In this document: positions 1 to 6,710 of the stretch, piece by piece
How positions within the stretch are numbered: position 1 is the stretch's first letter
Layout: every line of letters begins with the position of its first letter
Source: DATLOJ01 sp035536315
Lineage (GTDB): Bacteria > Actinomycetota > CADDZG01 > JAHWKV01
DNA: 16,128 nucleotides
Assembly (NCBI GenBank): GCA_035536315.1
Contig: DATLOJ010000145.1
Span: 1-16,128 of the forward strand
Direction: 5' to 3'
The notes under the pieces: generated by a model
Told to the model about the DNA's origin: nothing
The model's database searches: none
Seen by the model: the letters and a program-made list of their open reading frames with translations, nothing else
Translations under genes and position numbers: made by a program

Positions 1-1531
1 GAAGAAGAAGGGGGACAAGTACTACGGCCCTTACACCCATGCTTACGCCATCAGGGAAACGCTCGACCTCTTGCTTCGGGTATTTCCGCTCCGATCCTGC
101 AGCAGAGGTGTCTTCGATCGCGCGAGGTCGTCTAACCGGCCCTGTCTTCTCTACGACATCGGCCGTTGCTCCGGCCCGTGCGTTGGCCACGTCGATCCCG
201 ATGAGCATCGAAGAATCGTCGAATCGTTCTGCACCTTCATGGATGGCAGACACGATGAGGTCGTCAGGGATCTCACGGGCCGGATGAATGCCGCTGCAGG
301 CGCGCAGGAGTTCGAGCATGCGGCGCGTCTTCGCGATCAGCTTTCCGCGGTGCGGCGAGTAATCGAGAAACAGCAGATGGTCACCGAGCGGCCGGAAGAT
401 CTGGATGTGATCGCGTACTCCGGAGACGAGCTCGAGGCTTCATTCCAAGTGTTCTTTGTTCGCGGGGGCCGGACAGTTGGGAGGAAAGGCTTCATCGTCG
501 ACAGGGTTGAAGATCTGAGCGAGCCTGAGCTCGTCTCGGCCTTCATCGAGAGGCTTTACTCCGAACCGCAGGAAGTCCCGAAGGAGATCCTCGTCCCGCT
601 GGTTCCAGACCTCTCCGAGGTTCTGGAGGAGTGGCTGTCGCTCATTCGAGGATCAAAGGTGAAGGTGCGCGTTCCCGAGCGCGGTGCCAAGAGAAGCCTT
701 ATTCAGACGGTCGAGCAAAACGCGAAGGATGCGTTCGCGCAAAACAGATTGAAGAGAGCTAACGACTTCGACTCACGTTCCCGCGCGCTGGCCGAGCTGC
801 AAAAGGAGCTCGACCTTCCCGAGGCCCCGCTCAGGATCGAGTGCTTCGACATCTCCAATCTCGGCCCCACCGAGGTGGTCGGTTCGATGGTGGTGTTCGA
901 GGACGCACTGCCAAAGAAGTCCGACTACAGAAAATTCAAGATCAGGGGGTTCGAAGGTCAGGACGACGTCGGTTCGATGGGAGAAGTCATCGAACGCCGC
1001 TTCACGCGTTTTCTTGAAGAGAAATCCTCGGCTCCGGAGCGGGGTTCGAAGTTTGCCTATCAGCCCGGTCTTGTGGTCATCGACGGAGGAAAGGGTCAGT
1101 TGAACAGAGCAGTGGACGTGCTGAGCGACATGGGGGTTGTGGGCATCCCTGTGGTCGCGCTTGCCAAGCGTCTCGAGGAGGTGTTCCTTCCTGGAGGGGC
1201 CGATCCCAGGATCATTCCGCGAGGCTCGGAGGCCCTCTATCTGCTGCAGCGAATCCGCGACGAGGCTCACCGCTTTGCTCTCGGATACCAACGAAACAGG
1301 CGAGTGAAGAGTTTGACGGATAGCGTTCTCGATGGAATGGATGGGGTTGGCCCAACCCGCCGAAAGGCTTTGCTCAAGCAGTTTGGGTCGGTGAAGAGAC
1401 TGAGAGAGGCAGCGGTGGAGGAGATTGCCGCCGTACCTGGTATCGGACGTGACATGGCTGCGAAGATCCACACCTACCTTCACAGCGAAGGGCGATTGGA
1501 GACGGGAAGTGCACGAACCAGAGCCGGATAA
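1..1531 (+). CDS. uvrC: UvrABC system protein C (excinuclease subunit), 5'-truncated by the window edge
   Basis: UvrC makes both incisions flanking a DNA lesion in nucleotide excision repair, acting with UvrA and UvrB. The reading frame is open from base 2, so the N-terminal GIY-YIG nuclease domain is mostly outside the window; 509 codons remain. The fragment begins in the conserved GDKYYGPYTHAYAIRETLDLL stretch region that follows GIY-YIG. Four cysteines at about fragment residues 33, 48, 56 and 60 (ending GRCSGPC) match the positions reported to hold an iron-sulfur cluster in E. coli UvrC. A UVR (UvrB-binding) helix pair follows at about 98-125 (EFEHAARLRDQL). The RNase H-like endonuclease domain comes next, with FDISNLG (Asp at about 283), DGGKGQ and RDEAHRFA. 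Tandem helix-hairpin-helix motifs close the protein (DGVGPTRRKALL, VPGIGRDMAAKI). The 3' end overlaps rapZ by 23 bases, which suggests co-transcription. Identification is firm. Confidence 0.96.
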   Translation, partial: KKKGDKYYGPYTHAYAIRETLDLLLRVFPLRSCSRGVFDRARSSNRPCLLYDIGRCSGPCVGHVDPDEHRRIVESFCTFMDGRHDEVVRDLTGRMNAAAGAQEFEHAARLRDQLSAVRRVIEKQQMVTERPEDLDVIAYSGDELEASFQVFFVRGGRTVGRKGFIVDRVEDLSEPELVSAFIERLYSEPQEVPKEILVPLVPDLSEVLEEWLSLIRGSKVKVRVPERGAKRSLIQTVEQNAKDAFAQNRLKRANDFDSRSRALAELQKELDLPEAPLRIECFDISNLGPTEVVGSMVVFEDALPKKSDYRKFKIRGFEGQDDVGSMGEVIERRFTRFLEEKSSAPERGSKFAYQPGLVVIDGGKGQLNRAVDVLSDMGVVGIPVVALAKRLEEVFLPGGADPRIIPRGSEALYLLQRIRDEAHRFALGYQRNRRVKSLTDSVLDGMDGVGPTRRKALLKQFGSVKRLREAAVEEIAAVPGIGRDMAAKIHTYLHSEGRLETGSARTRAG

Positions 1532-2399
1532 AGATCAGACGCCCATCAGATTCACCGTGATCACCGGCCTCTCGGGTGCCGGCAGGTCCGAGGCTGCCAA
1601 GTGCTTCGAGGATCTCGGTTACTTCGTCATCGACAACCTGCCGCCGGCGCTCATCGAGAAGATGGCTGAGCTGATCTCGGTCCCGGGCGGAAAGGTGCGC
1701 CAGGTCGCGCTGGTTGTGGATGTGCGCGGAGGGGAGTTCTTTCCCGAGCTCCAAAAGGCACTTACAGATCTGCGTCAACGAGGCATCGAATACCGCATCT
1801 TGTTTCTCGAGGCCAACGATCGTGTTCTCGTCAGCAGATTCGAAGGCACGCGAAGGCGGCATCCGCTCGCGTCGGACCGCGTGATCGACGGAATCAAAGA
1901 GGAGCGCCAGGTGATGAAAGCTTTGCGTGATCAGGCCGATGTGATCATCGACACGTCTGACCTCAACGTTCATGAGCTTCGGGACAAGGTGAACTCCTTC
2001 TTTACCGAGGGGACTCCGGGGGCCGGAATTGCGGTGAACGTGATCTCGTTTGGTTACAAGCACGGCCTCCCCCTCGATGCGGACATGGTCTTCGACTGCC
2101 GCTTCCTCCCGAACCCGCACTGGGTCGATGAGCTAAGACCGCTGAACGGCACGCACAGACGAGTTCGCGGTTACGTATTGAACGCCGAAGGAACGGAGCC
2201 GTTCCTGAAGAAGGCCAGGGACCTGATTGCGGAGATGCTTCCAGGGTTTGTAAAAGAGGGCCGGCACTACCTGACGATCGGGGTGGGCTGCACGGGAGGA
2301 AAGCATCGATCCGTTGTCATTGCGGAAGAGATCACCCGCTTCCTCACGGAAAAGGGTTTCGCCGCAACCGTTGCTCACCGGGACTTCGAGCGCGAATGA
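1509..2399 (+). CDS. rapZ: RapZ family nucleotide-binding protein (YvcJ-like P-loop protein)
   Basis: This is a member of the RapZ/YvcJ family, which in E. coli is an RNA-binding adaptor controlling glucosamine-6-phosphate synthase and in Bacillus is a GTP/ATP-hydrolysing protein; the role in actinobacteria is not well defined. The GTG at 1509 is preferred because it gives 296 aa, starts just before the conserved core and has GGAG at 1498-1501 seven bases upstream; an upstream ATG at 1425 would add an unconserved extension inside uvrC. The Walker A motif is GLSGAGRS at residues 20-27, with Arg where most P-loops have Lys, a substitution I recall from actinobacterial homologues. Family signatures EDLGYFVIDNLPP, SFGYKHGLPLDADMVFDCRF, NPHWVDELRPLNG and the C-terminal GVGCTGGKHRSV are all present. 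It overlaps uvrC by 23 bases and yvcK by 4 bases (ATGA). Confidence 0.93.
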   Translation: MHEPEPDKDQTPIRFTVITGLSGAGRSEAAKCFEDLGYFVIDNLPPALIEKMAELISVPGGKVRQVALVVDVRGGEFFPELQKALTDLRQRGIEYRILFLEANDRVLVSRFEGTRRRHPLASDRVIDGIKEERQVMKALRDQADVIIDTSDLNVHELRDKVNSFFTEGTPGAGIAVNVISFGYKHGLPLDADMVFDCRFLPNPHWVDELRPLNGTHRRVRGYVLNAEGTEPFLKKARDLIAEMLPGFVKEGRHYLTIGVGCTGGKHRSVVIAEEITRFLTEKGFAATVAHRDFERE

Positions 2400-3298
2400 A
2401 AGTCGTTGCAATCGGCGGGGGCCACGGAGCCGCCGCAACCCTGAGGGCCGCTCTCATGTACTCGGACTCCGTCTCCGCGGTGGTCACGGTGGCCGACGAT
2501 GGTGGCTCGTCCGGCCGGCTCGCAAAAGAGCTCGGGGTTCTTCCGATGGGAGACATAAGAAACTGCCTTGCAGCCCTCGCGCCGGATTCGCTAATGGTCG
2601 ACATGTTCCAGCACCGCTTCGAGGGCGGACGTCTCGACGGCCATGCCGTAGGCAACCTCATGATCGCTGCATGGATGCAGGAGACGGGCAGCTTCATCGA
2701 AGCCATCCGGCAGGCCGCTCGCATGATCGGAAGCCGCGGCAGGGTCGTGCCTCCCACGATGGAAAACGTGACTCTGATTTCCGAGATTGAAGGAGAAAGG
2801 ATCGAGGGACAGGTTGCGGTGGCAACTGCGACAGGACGGATCAGCTACGTGGCGCTGGACCCGCCCGATCCCAAGGCATACCCGGAGGCAATCGACCTAA
2901 TAAGCGAAGCCGATCAGATAGTGCTCGGCCCCGGCAGCCTCTTTACGAGCGTGATTCCGAACTTGCTCGTACCCGAGGTGCGAGAGGCTTATCTAGCCGC
3001 CCAGGGCCGAAAGATCTTCATATGCAACCTTGTAGCTCCTGCGGGGGAGACAGCGGACTTCGATGCAGCAGCGCACCTCGCCGCTCTGTACGCGCATCTC
3101 GGAGAGGACTGCGTCGATGTCGTGGTCGCCCACGAGGGAACCTCACCCATAGCGGCTTCGCCACCCGTGACTGTCGACAAAACAGCGTTCGAAAGGTGGG
3201 AAGTGTCTTTGATCCGTTCGGATTTTCTTCCAGATGACCGCTCGCCCCGGCACGATCCGGCCAAACTTGCTGCAGTTCTGCAAAAACTCACTCAATAA
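2396..3298 (+). CDS. yvcK: YvcK/CofD-like gluconeogenesis factor (putative UDP-sugar binding)
   Basis: YvcK proteins are cytoplasmic CofD-like Rossmann proteins; in Bacillus and Mycobacterium (CuvA) they bind UDP-GlcNAc and support cell-wall synthesis and growth on gluconeogenic carbon sources. The 300-aa product starts MKVVAIGGGHG, with the nucleotide-binding GGGHG at residues 7-11. It continues with the family hallmark VADDGGSSGRL and a PMGDIRNCLAAL segment, then GNLMIAAW and LGPGSLFTSVIPNLLV, matching the usual family order and length. Its ATG overlaps the rapZ TGA (ATGA), so translation is probably coupled. In most actinobacteria whiA follows yvcK immediately; here the next gene, 56 bases later, is gap. 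Confidence 0.93.
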   Translation: MKVVAIGGGHGAAATLRAALMYSDSVSAVVTVADDGGSSGRLAKELGVLPMGDIRNCLAALAPDSLMVDMFQHRFEGGRLDGHAVGNLMIAAWMQETGSFIEAIRQAARMIGSRGRVVPPTMENVTLISEIEGERIEGQVAVATATGRISYVALDPPDPKAYPEAIDLISEADQIVLGPGSLFTSVIPNLLVPEVREAYLAAQGRKIFICNLVAPAGETADFDAAAHLAALYAHLGEDCVDVVVAHEGTSPIAASPPVTVDKTAFERWEVSLIRSDFLPDDRSPRHDPAKLAAVLQKLTQ

Positions 3299-3319
3299 GG
3301 CGCCGGCGCGAGGCGGAGA

Positions 3320-3325
3320 TAGTAT
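3320..3325 (+). promoter_or_regulatory. Possible -10 element for gap
   Basis: TAGTAT lies 29 bases before the gap start codon and would place transcription initiation near 3332, leaving a short leader that contains the ribosome binding site. No convincing -35 hexamer is visible. A 10-bp palindrome GCGCCGGCGC at 3300-3309 sits just upstream. Weak call. Confidence 0.28.
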
Positions 3326-3354
3326 TTGTTTCCACCTATCTGGAGGTTTACCCA

Positions 3355-4380
3355 ATGTCCGTAAAGGTTGGAATCAATGGCTTTGGCCGAATCGGCAGGA
3401 ACTTTCTGCGAGCAACCCTCAAGAAACCCGAAGTGGATCTAGAAGTAGTGCTCGTAAATGACCTGGGGGATCCCAGCGTCCTTGCCCACCTTCTCAAGTA
3501 CGACTCGACTCACGGCGTTCTGGACGCCGAGGTCAAGGTCGTAGGTGACGGAATCACCGTCAACGGCACTTCGTTTCAGGTAATAGGGGAGATGGACCCC
3601 GCCGCACTTCCGTGGAAGAAGCTCGACGTTGATGTTGTCATCGAGTCGACCGGTTTGTTCACCTCCAGGGAGGGAGCCTCCAAGCATTTGGAGGCAGGCG
3701 CCAGAAAGGTAATCATCTCGGCCCCCGCAACCGACCCAGACATCACGATCGTCCTTGGAGTCAATGAGGATAAGTACGACCCCGACAAGCACAACATCAT
3801 CTCCAATGCTTCATGCACGACGAACTCAGTCGTGCCGATGGCAAAGGTTCTCATGGATGCATTCGGGATCGAGCAGGGATTCATGACCACCATCCACGCG
3901 TACACAACCGAGCAGCAGCTGCAGGACATGGTCGCCACCACGAGAAAAGGCAAGCCGGACCTTCGCAGAATGAGGTCGGCCGCTCTGAACATCGTCCCCG
4001 CATCGACGGGAGCCGCAAAGGCGGCATCTGAGGTGATTCCTGAACTGAAAGGCAAATTGGACGGGATGGCTATGCGTGTTCCGGTGGCAGACGGAAGCGT
4101 GACCGACCTTGTGTGTGTCCTCGAAAAAGAGGCATCCGTCGATGACGTCAATCGCGCTTTCCAGGAGGCGGCAAACTCGGAGCGCTGGCGGGGAATCCTG
4201 AGCTACACAGAAGACGCCATCGTTTCATCCGACATAGTCGGCAACCCGGCCTCGTGCATCATCGACGGCCTTTCCACCATGGCGATCGGAAAGCAGGTCA
4301 AGGTGATCGGTTGGTACGACAACGAGTGGGGTTACTCGAACAGGCTCGTAGATCTGGCCGCGAAGATCGGCGCTCGTTGA
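3355..4380 (+). CDS. gap: Type I glyceraldehyde-3-phosphate dehydrogenase (NAD-dependent)
   Basis: The enzyme catalyses reversible oxidative phosphorylation of glyceraldehyde-3-phosphate to 1,3-bisphosphoglycerate in glycolysis. The 341-aa length is normal for a bacterial GapA. The N-terminal Rossmann motif is NGFGRIGR (residues 8-15). Asp36 in VNDLGD, at the end of the second beta strand, together with Pro in NIVPASTGAAK, favours NAD over NADP. Catalytic Cys154 is in SNASCTTN and the partner His181 is in TIHAYT. The C-terminal WYDNEWGYSNR is intact. GGAGG at 3342-3346 is a strong ribosome binding site eight bases before the ATG, one of the few ATG starts here. The stop codon overlaps the pgk start. 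Confidence 0.98.
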   Translation: MSVKVGINGFGRIGRNFLRATLKKPEVDLEVVLVNDLGDPSVLAHLLKYDSTHGVLDAEVKVVGDGITVNGTSFQVIGEMDPAALPWKKLDVDVVIESTGLFTSREGASKHLEAGARKVIISAPATDPDITIVLGVNEDKYDPDKHNIISNASCTTNSVVPMAKVLMDAFGIEQGFMTTIHAYTTEQQLQDMVATTRKGKPDLRRMRSAALNIVPASTGAAKAASEVIPELKGKLDGMAMRVPVADGSVTDLVCVLEKEASVDDVNRAFQEAANSERWRGILSYTEDAIVSSDIVGNPASCIIDGLSTMAIGKQVKVIGWYDNEWGYSNRLVDLAAKIGAR

Positions 4381-5546
4381 GGCTTCGCTCTCTAGAAGAT
4401 CTGCGTTTAGAAGGGAAGCGGGTTCTTCTAAGGGCCGATTTCAACGTCCCTTTGAAGGACGGCAAGATTGTCGACGATGTCCGCATAGCTTCATGCCTTC
4501 CCACGATCGACTACTTGCTCGGCAGGGGCGCGAGTGTGATCTGCTGCTCGCACCTCGGCAGGCCGAAGGGGAAGGCTGATCCAGACCTGTCTCTCGCGCC
4601 GGTCGCCGAAGCCCTTGGTGAGAGCCTTTCCATGAAAGTGACCCTCACGTCCGCGCCGAACGGGCCGGCGACCGAGCTACCGGACGGAGCGCGGTCGGTT
4701 GCACTACTCGAGAACATTCGCTTCGATCCGAGGGAGGAGGAGAACGACCCTTCTTTAGCAGCGGAGCTCGCGGCCCTCGCGGATGTTTTTGTCAGCGATG
4801 CATTTGGCGCTGTGCATCGTGCCCATGCATCTGTTGCAGGTGTTCCAACACTGCTTCCAAGTGCCGCCGGGTTTCTGCTGGCCCGGGAGGTTGGTGTTCT
4901 GTCTCAACTAGTAGAAAGCCCCCCCGAACCTTTTGTCGTCGTTCTGGGCGGGGCGAAGGTTTCGGACAAAATCGGCGTTGTTCGCAATCTCTTGGGAAGA
5001 GCTACGCGAATTTTGATCGGCGGAGCGATGGCGAACACCTTTCTGGCAGCGAGCGGAATCGATGTTGCCGGATCCCGAATAGAGCGAGACCGTCTGGACG
5101 AAGTCAAGGAAACGATCAAGCTCGCAGGCGACAAACTCATCCTGCCCCAGGACGTGGTGCAGGCGAGTGAGTTTGCGGAAAACGCAGAGTATGAAGTCAC
5201 CGAGGTGGGCGGTTTCAAAGACGGTTGGATGGCCCTCGACATAGGCCCCGAAACAGCTGAGCGGTTCGCGCAGGAGATCGGTGGTGCGGCTACCGTGTTA
5301 TGGAATGGTCCGATGGGCGTCTTCGAGTGGGAGGCATTTGCCCACGGAACGCGCACCGTCGCCGAGGCGGTCGCCGCCTCCGACGGTTTCACTGTGGTGG
5401 GTGGTGGCGATTCCGCCGCTGCACTCAAGCAGTTCGGGCTGACCGAGGATGTTTCGCACCTTTCAACAGGCGGCGGCGCATCCCTGGAGTACCTTGAAGG
5501 AAAGTCCCTTCCCGGGCTCGAAGTGCTGAAGGTGTCCCCAAACTGA
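4377..5546 (+). CDS. pgk: Phosphoglycerate kinase
   Basis: This enzyme transfers the acyl phosphate of 1,3-bisphosphoglycerate to ADP, the first ATP-yielding step of glycolysis, directly after the gap reaction. The best start is TTG at 4377, which overlaps the gap TGA (TTGA) and gives 389 aa, a normal family length. A longer frame open from 4254 lies wholly inside gap and adds no conserved sequence. Conserved segments in order: LLRADFNVPL (substrate-binding loop near the N-terminus), LLENIRFDPREEEN, DAFGAVHRAHAS, VVLGGAKVSDKIGV, LIGGAMANTFL, VLWNGPMGVFEW and, near the end, VVGGGDSAAAL plus HLSTGGGASLEYLEG, which bind the nucleotide. The start is supported by coupling to gap rather than by a strong Shine-Dalgarno, so the first few residues are less certain. 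Confidence 0.96.
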   Translation: MRLRSLEDLRLEGKRVLLRADFNVPLKDGKIVDDVRIASCLPTIDYLLGRGASVICCSHLGRPKGKADPDLSLAPVAEALGESLSMKVTLTSAPNGPATELPDGARSVALLENIRFDPREEENDPSLAAELAALADVFVSDAFGAVHRAHASVAGVPTLLPSAAGFLLAREVGVLSQLVESPPEPFVVVLGGAKVSDKIGVVRNLLGRATRILIGGAMANTFLAASGIDVAGSRIERDRLDEVKETIKLAGDKLILPQDVVQASEFAENAEYEVTEVGGFKDGWMALDIGPETAERFAQEIGGAATVLWNGPMGVFEWEAFAHGTRTVAEAVAASDGFTVVGGGDSAAALKQFGLTEDVSHLSTGGGASLEYLEGKSLPGLEVLKVSPN

Positions 5547-5556
5547 GGAGACGAGA

Positions 5557-6330
5557 TTGAGAAAACCCGTCATAGCTGCCAACTGGAAGATGAACAAGAC
5601 GCATGTCGAGGCGATTCTTTTCGTAGAGGCCCTTAGAAACCTGGTGGATGCGGAGCACCTCGACAAGGTGGAAGTTGTCATCTGCCCCCCTTTTACTGCG
5701 ATTCGATCCGTTCAGACGGCTATTGACTCTGACGGTCTCGGCTTCGGGTTGGGCGCGCAAGACCTTCACTGGGAGGAGTCCGGCGCTTACACAGGCGAGG
5801 TCTCGGCTCAGATGCTGAGGAAGCTTCACGTTGGGTACGCCATCGTCGGTCACTCGGAGCGCCGCCAGCACTTCGGGGAGACAAACGAAACTGTAAACAA
5901 GAAGGTGAAGGCCGCACTTGCAGCCGACGTAGTCCCCATAGTCTGCGTTGGAGAGTCTCTCGAGGAACGCGAGGCCGGAGACACCGAGAGCAAGGTCAAA
6001 ACTCAGATCGCGGAGGGCCTCGAGGGAATCAAAGGCGACCGGCTCGAGGCGACGATCGTGGCGTACGAGCCAATCTGGGCCATCGGTACCGGAAAAAACG
6101 CGTCACCTGAAGACGCGCAAGAGACGATAGCGGCCATAAGGTCTGCTATTTCCTCGCTCGACAAGAAAGTCGCTGCGAAGGTTCGAATCCAGTACGGAGG
6201 GAGTGTCAAGAGCTCCAACATCGCAGAGCTCATGGCACAGCCCGACATCGATGGTGCCCTGGTGGGGGGCGCCAGCCTCGATGCAGGTGAGTTTGCGGGC
6301 ATATGCCGCTTCGAGACCGAAAGCGAATAA
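5557..6330 (+). CDS. tpiA: Triosephosphate isomerase
   Basis: TpiA interconverts dihydroxyacetone phosphate and glyceraldehyde-3-phosphate, completing a three-gene glycolytic block with gap and pgk. The protein is 257 aa, typical of bacteria. Active-site residues are all visible: Lys11 in ANWKMN, His99 in IVGHSERR, and Glu171 in AYEPIWAIGTGK, which runs into the flexible loop 6. YGGSVKSSN and GALVGGASLD form the C-terminal phosphate-binding part. The start is TTG at 5557, preceded by GAGGAG at 5545-5550 with a 6-base gap; no ATG or GTG gives the conserved N-terminus. It follows pgk after only 10 bases. Confidence 0.97.
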   Translation: MRKPVIAANWKMNKTHVEAILFVEALRNLVDAEHLDKVEVVICPPFTAIRSVQTAIDSDGLGFGLGAQDLHWEESGAYTGEVSAQMLRKLHVGYAIVGHSERRQHFGETNETVNKKVKAALAADVVPIVCVGESLEEREAGDTESKVKTQIAEGLEGIKGDRLEATIVAYEPIWAIGTGKNASPEDAQETIAAIRSAISSLDKKVAAKVRIQYGGSVKSSNIAELMAQPDIDGALVGGASLDAGEFAGICRFETESE

Positions 6331-6400
6331 CGGGTAAGCCATCGAGATGGCAAGAATGGGTAAACTCAAGGCCATTCAACAAGTCCACTAGGGGGACAAG

Positions 6401-6628
6401 ATCACCGCAGCGCTTTTAACAGTTCACGTTATTTCGGCAATCATCCTCGTGATACTTGTCCTGCTCCACGCGGGCCGCGGAGGAGGGCTCTCCGGCATGT
6501 TCGGAGGCGGCATGGGCGGGGGCCTGAGCGGGTCGAGCGCCGTCGAAAAGAACCTCGACAGGATCACCGTCGTGGCGTCCGTAATCTTTGGCATCACGAC
6601 GATTCTTCTCGTCATGACCCTTAAGTGA
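6401..6628 (+). CDS. secG: Preprotein translocase subunit SecG, apparently with a non-canonical ATC start
   Basis: SecG is the small membrane subunit of the SecYEG export channel. The frame encodes about 75 aa: a first transmembrane helix (TALLTVHVISAIILVILVLL), the conserved cytoplasmic glycine-rich loop HAGRGGGLSGMFGG, the motif SSAVEKNLDRIT, and a second helix ending MTLK. This is the usual actinobacterial SecG length and architecture, and it sits directly after tpiA as in many actinobacteria. The odd point is the start: the in-frame TAG at 6389-6391 is followed by GGG GAC AAG ATC ACC GCA, and no ATG, GTG or TTG occurs until GTG 6449, which would delete most of helix 1. AGGGGG at 6390-6395 lies five bases before ATC 6401, so ATC is the best guess. 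A base error in the assembly could equally explain it. Confidence 0.88.
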   Translation: MTAALLTVHVISAIILVILVLLHAGRGGGLSGMFGGGMGGGLSGSSAVEKNLDRITVVASVIFGITTILLVMTLK

Positions 6629-6710
6629 TCAGGTCCGAAACTTCGTAACAAAGACTCAATCTCAGGAGAGAAAGCAAGCCGGAAGATTCCTTCTGGCGAT
6701 CTGCTCACTT

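Noticed and set aside
773..1483. Long antisense open frame of 236 codons within uvrC
   Set aside because: It lies wholly opposite the conserved endonuclease and helix-hairpin-helix region of uvrC, and its translation shows no recognisable motif; high-G+C codon bias creates such shadows.
1374..2120. Antisense open frame of 248 codons across uvrC/rapZ
   Set aside because: Both sense genes are strongly conserved here and the antisense product has no family signature.
3299..3319. Intrinsic terminator between yvcK and gap (GCGCCGGCGC palindrome)
   Set aside because: The palindrome has no loop of useful size and no U-tract follows; the region more likely carries promoter elements.
4254..4376. 41-residue N-terminal extension of phosphoglycerate kinase
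   Set aside because: It lies inside gap, is Arg-rich and unconserved; TTG 4377 gives the normal family length with a TTGA overlap.
6347..6628. Stop codon reassignment (TAG as sense) joining the short ORF to secG
   Set aside because: TAG ends several intact genes in the window, and SecG homologues do not carry such an N-terminal extension.
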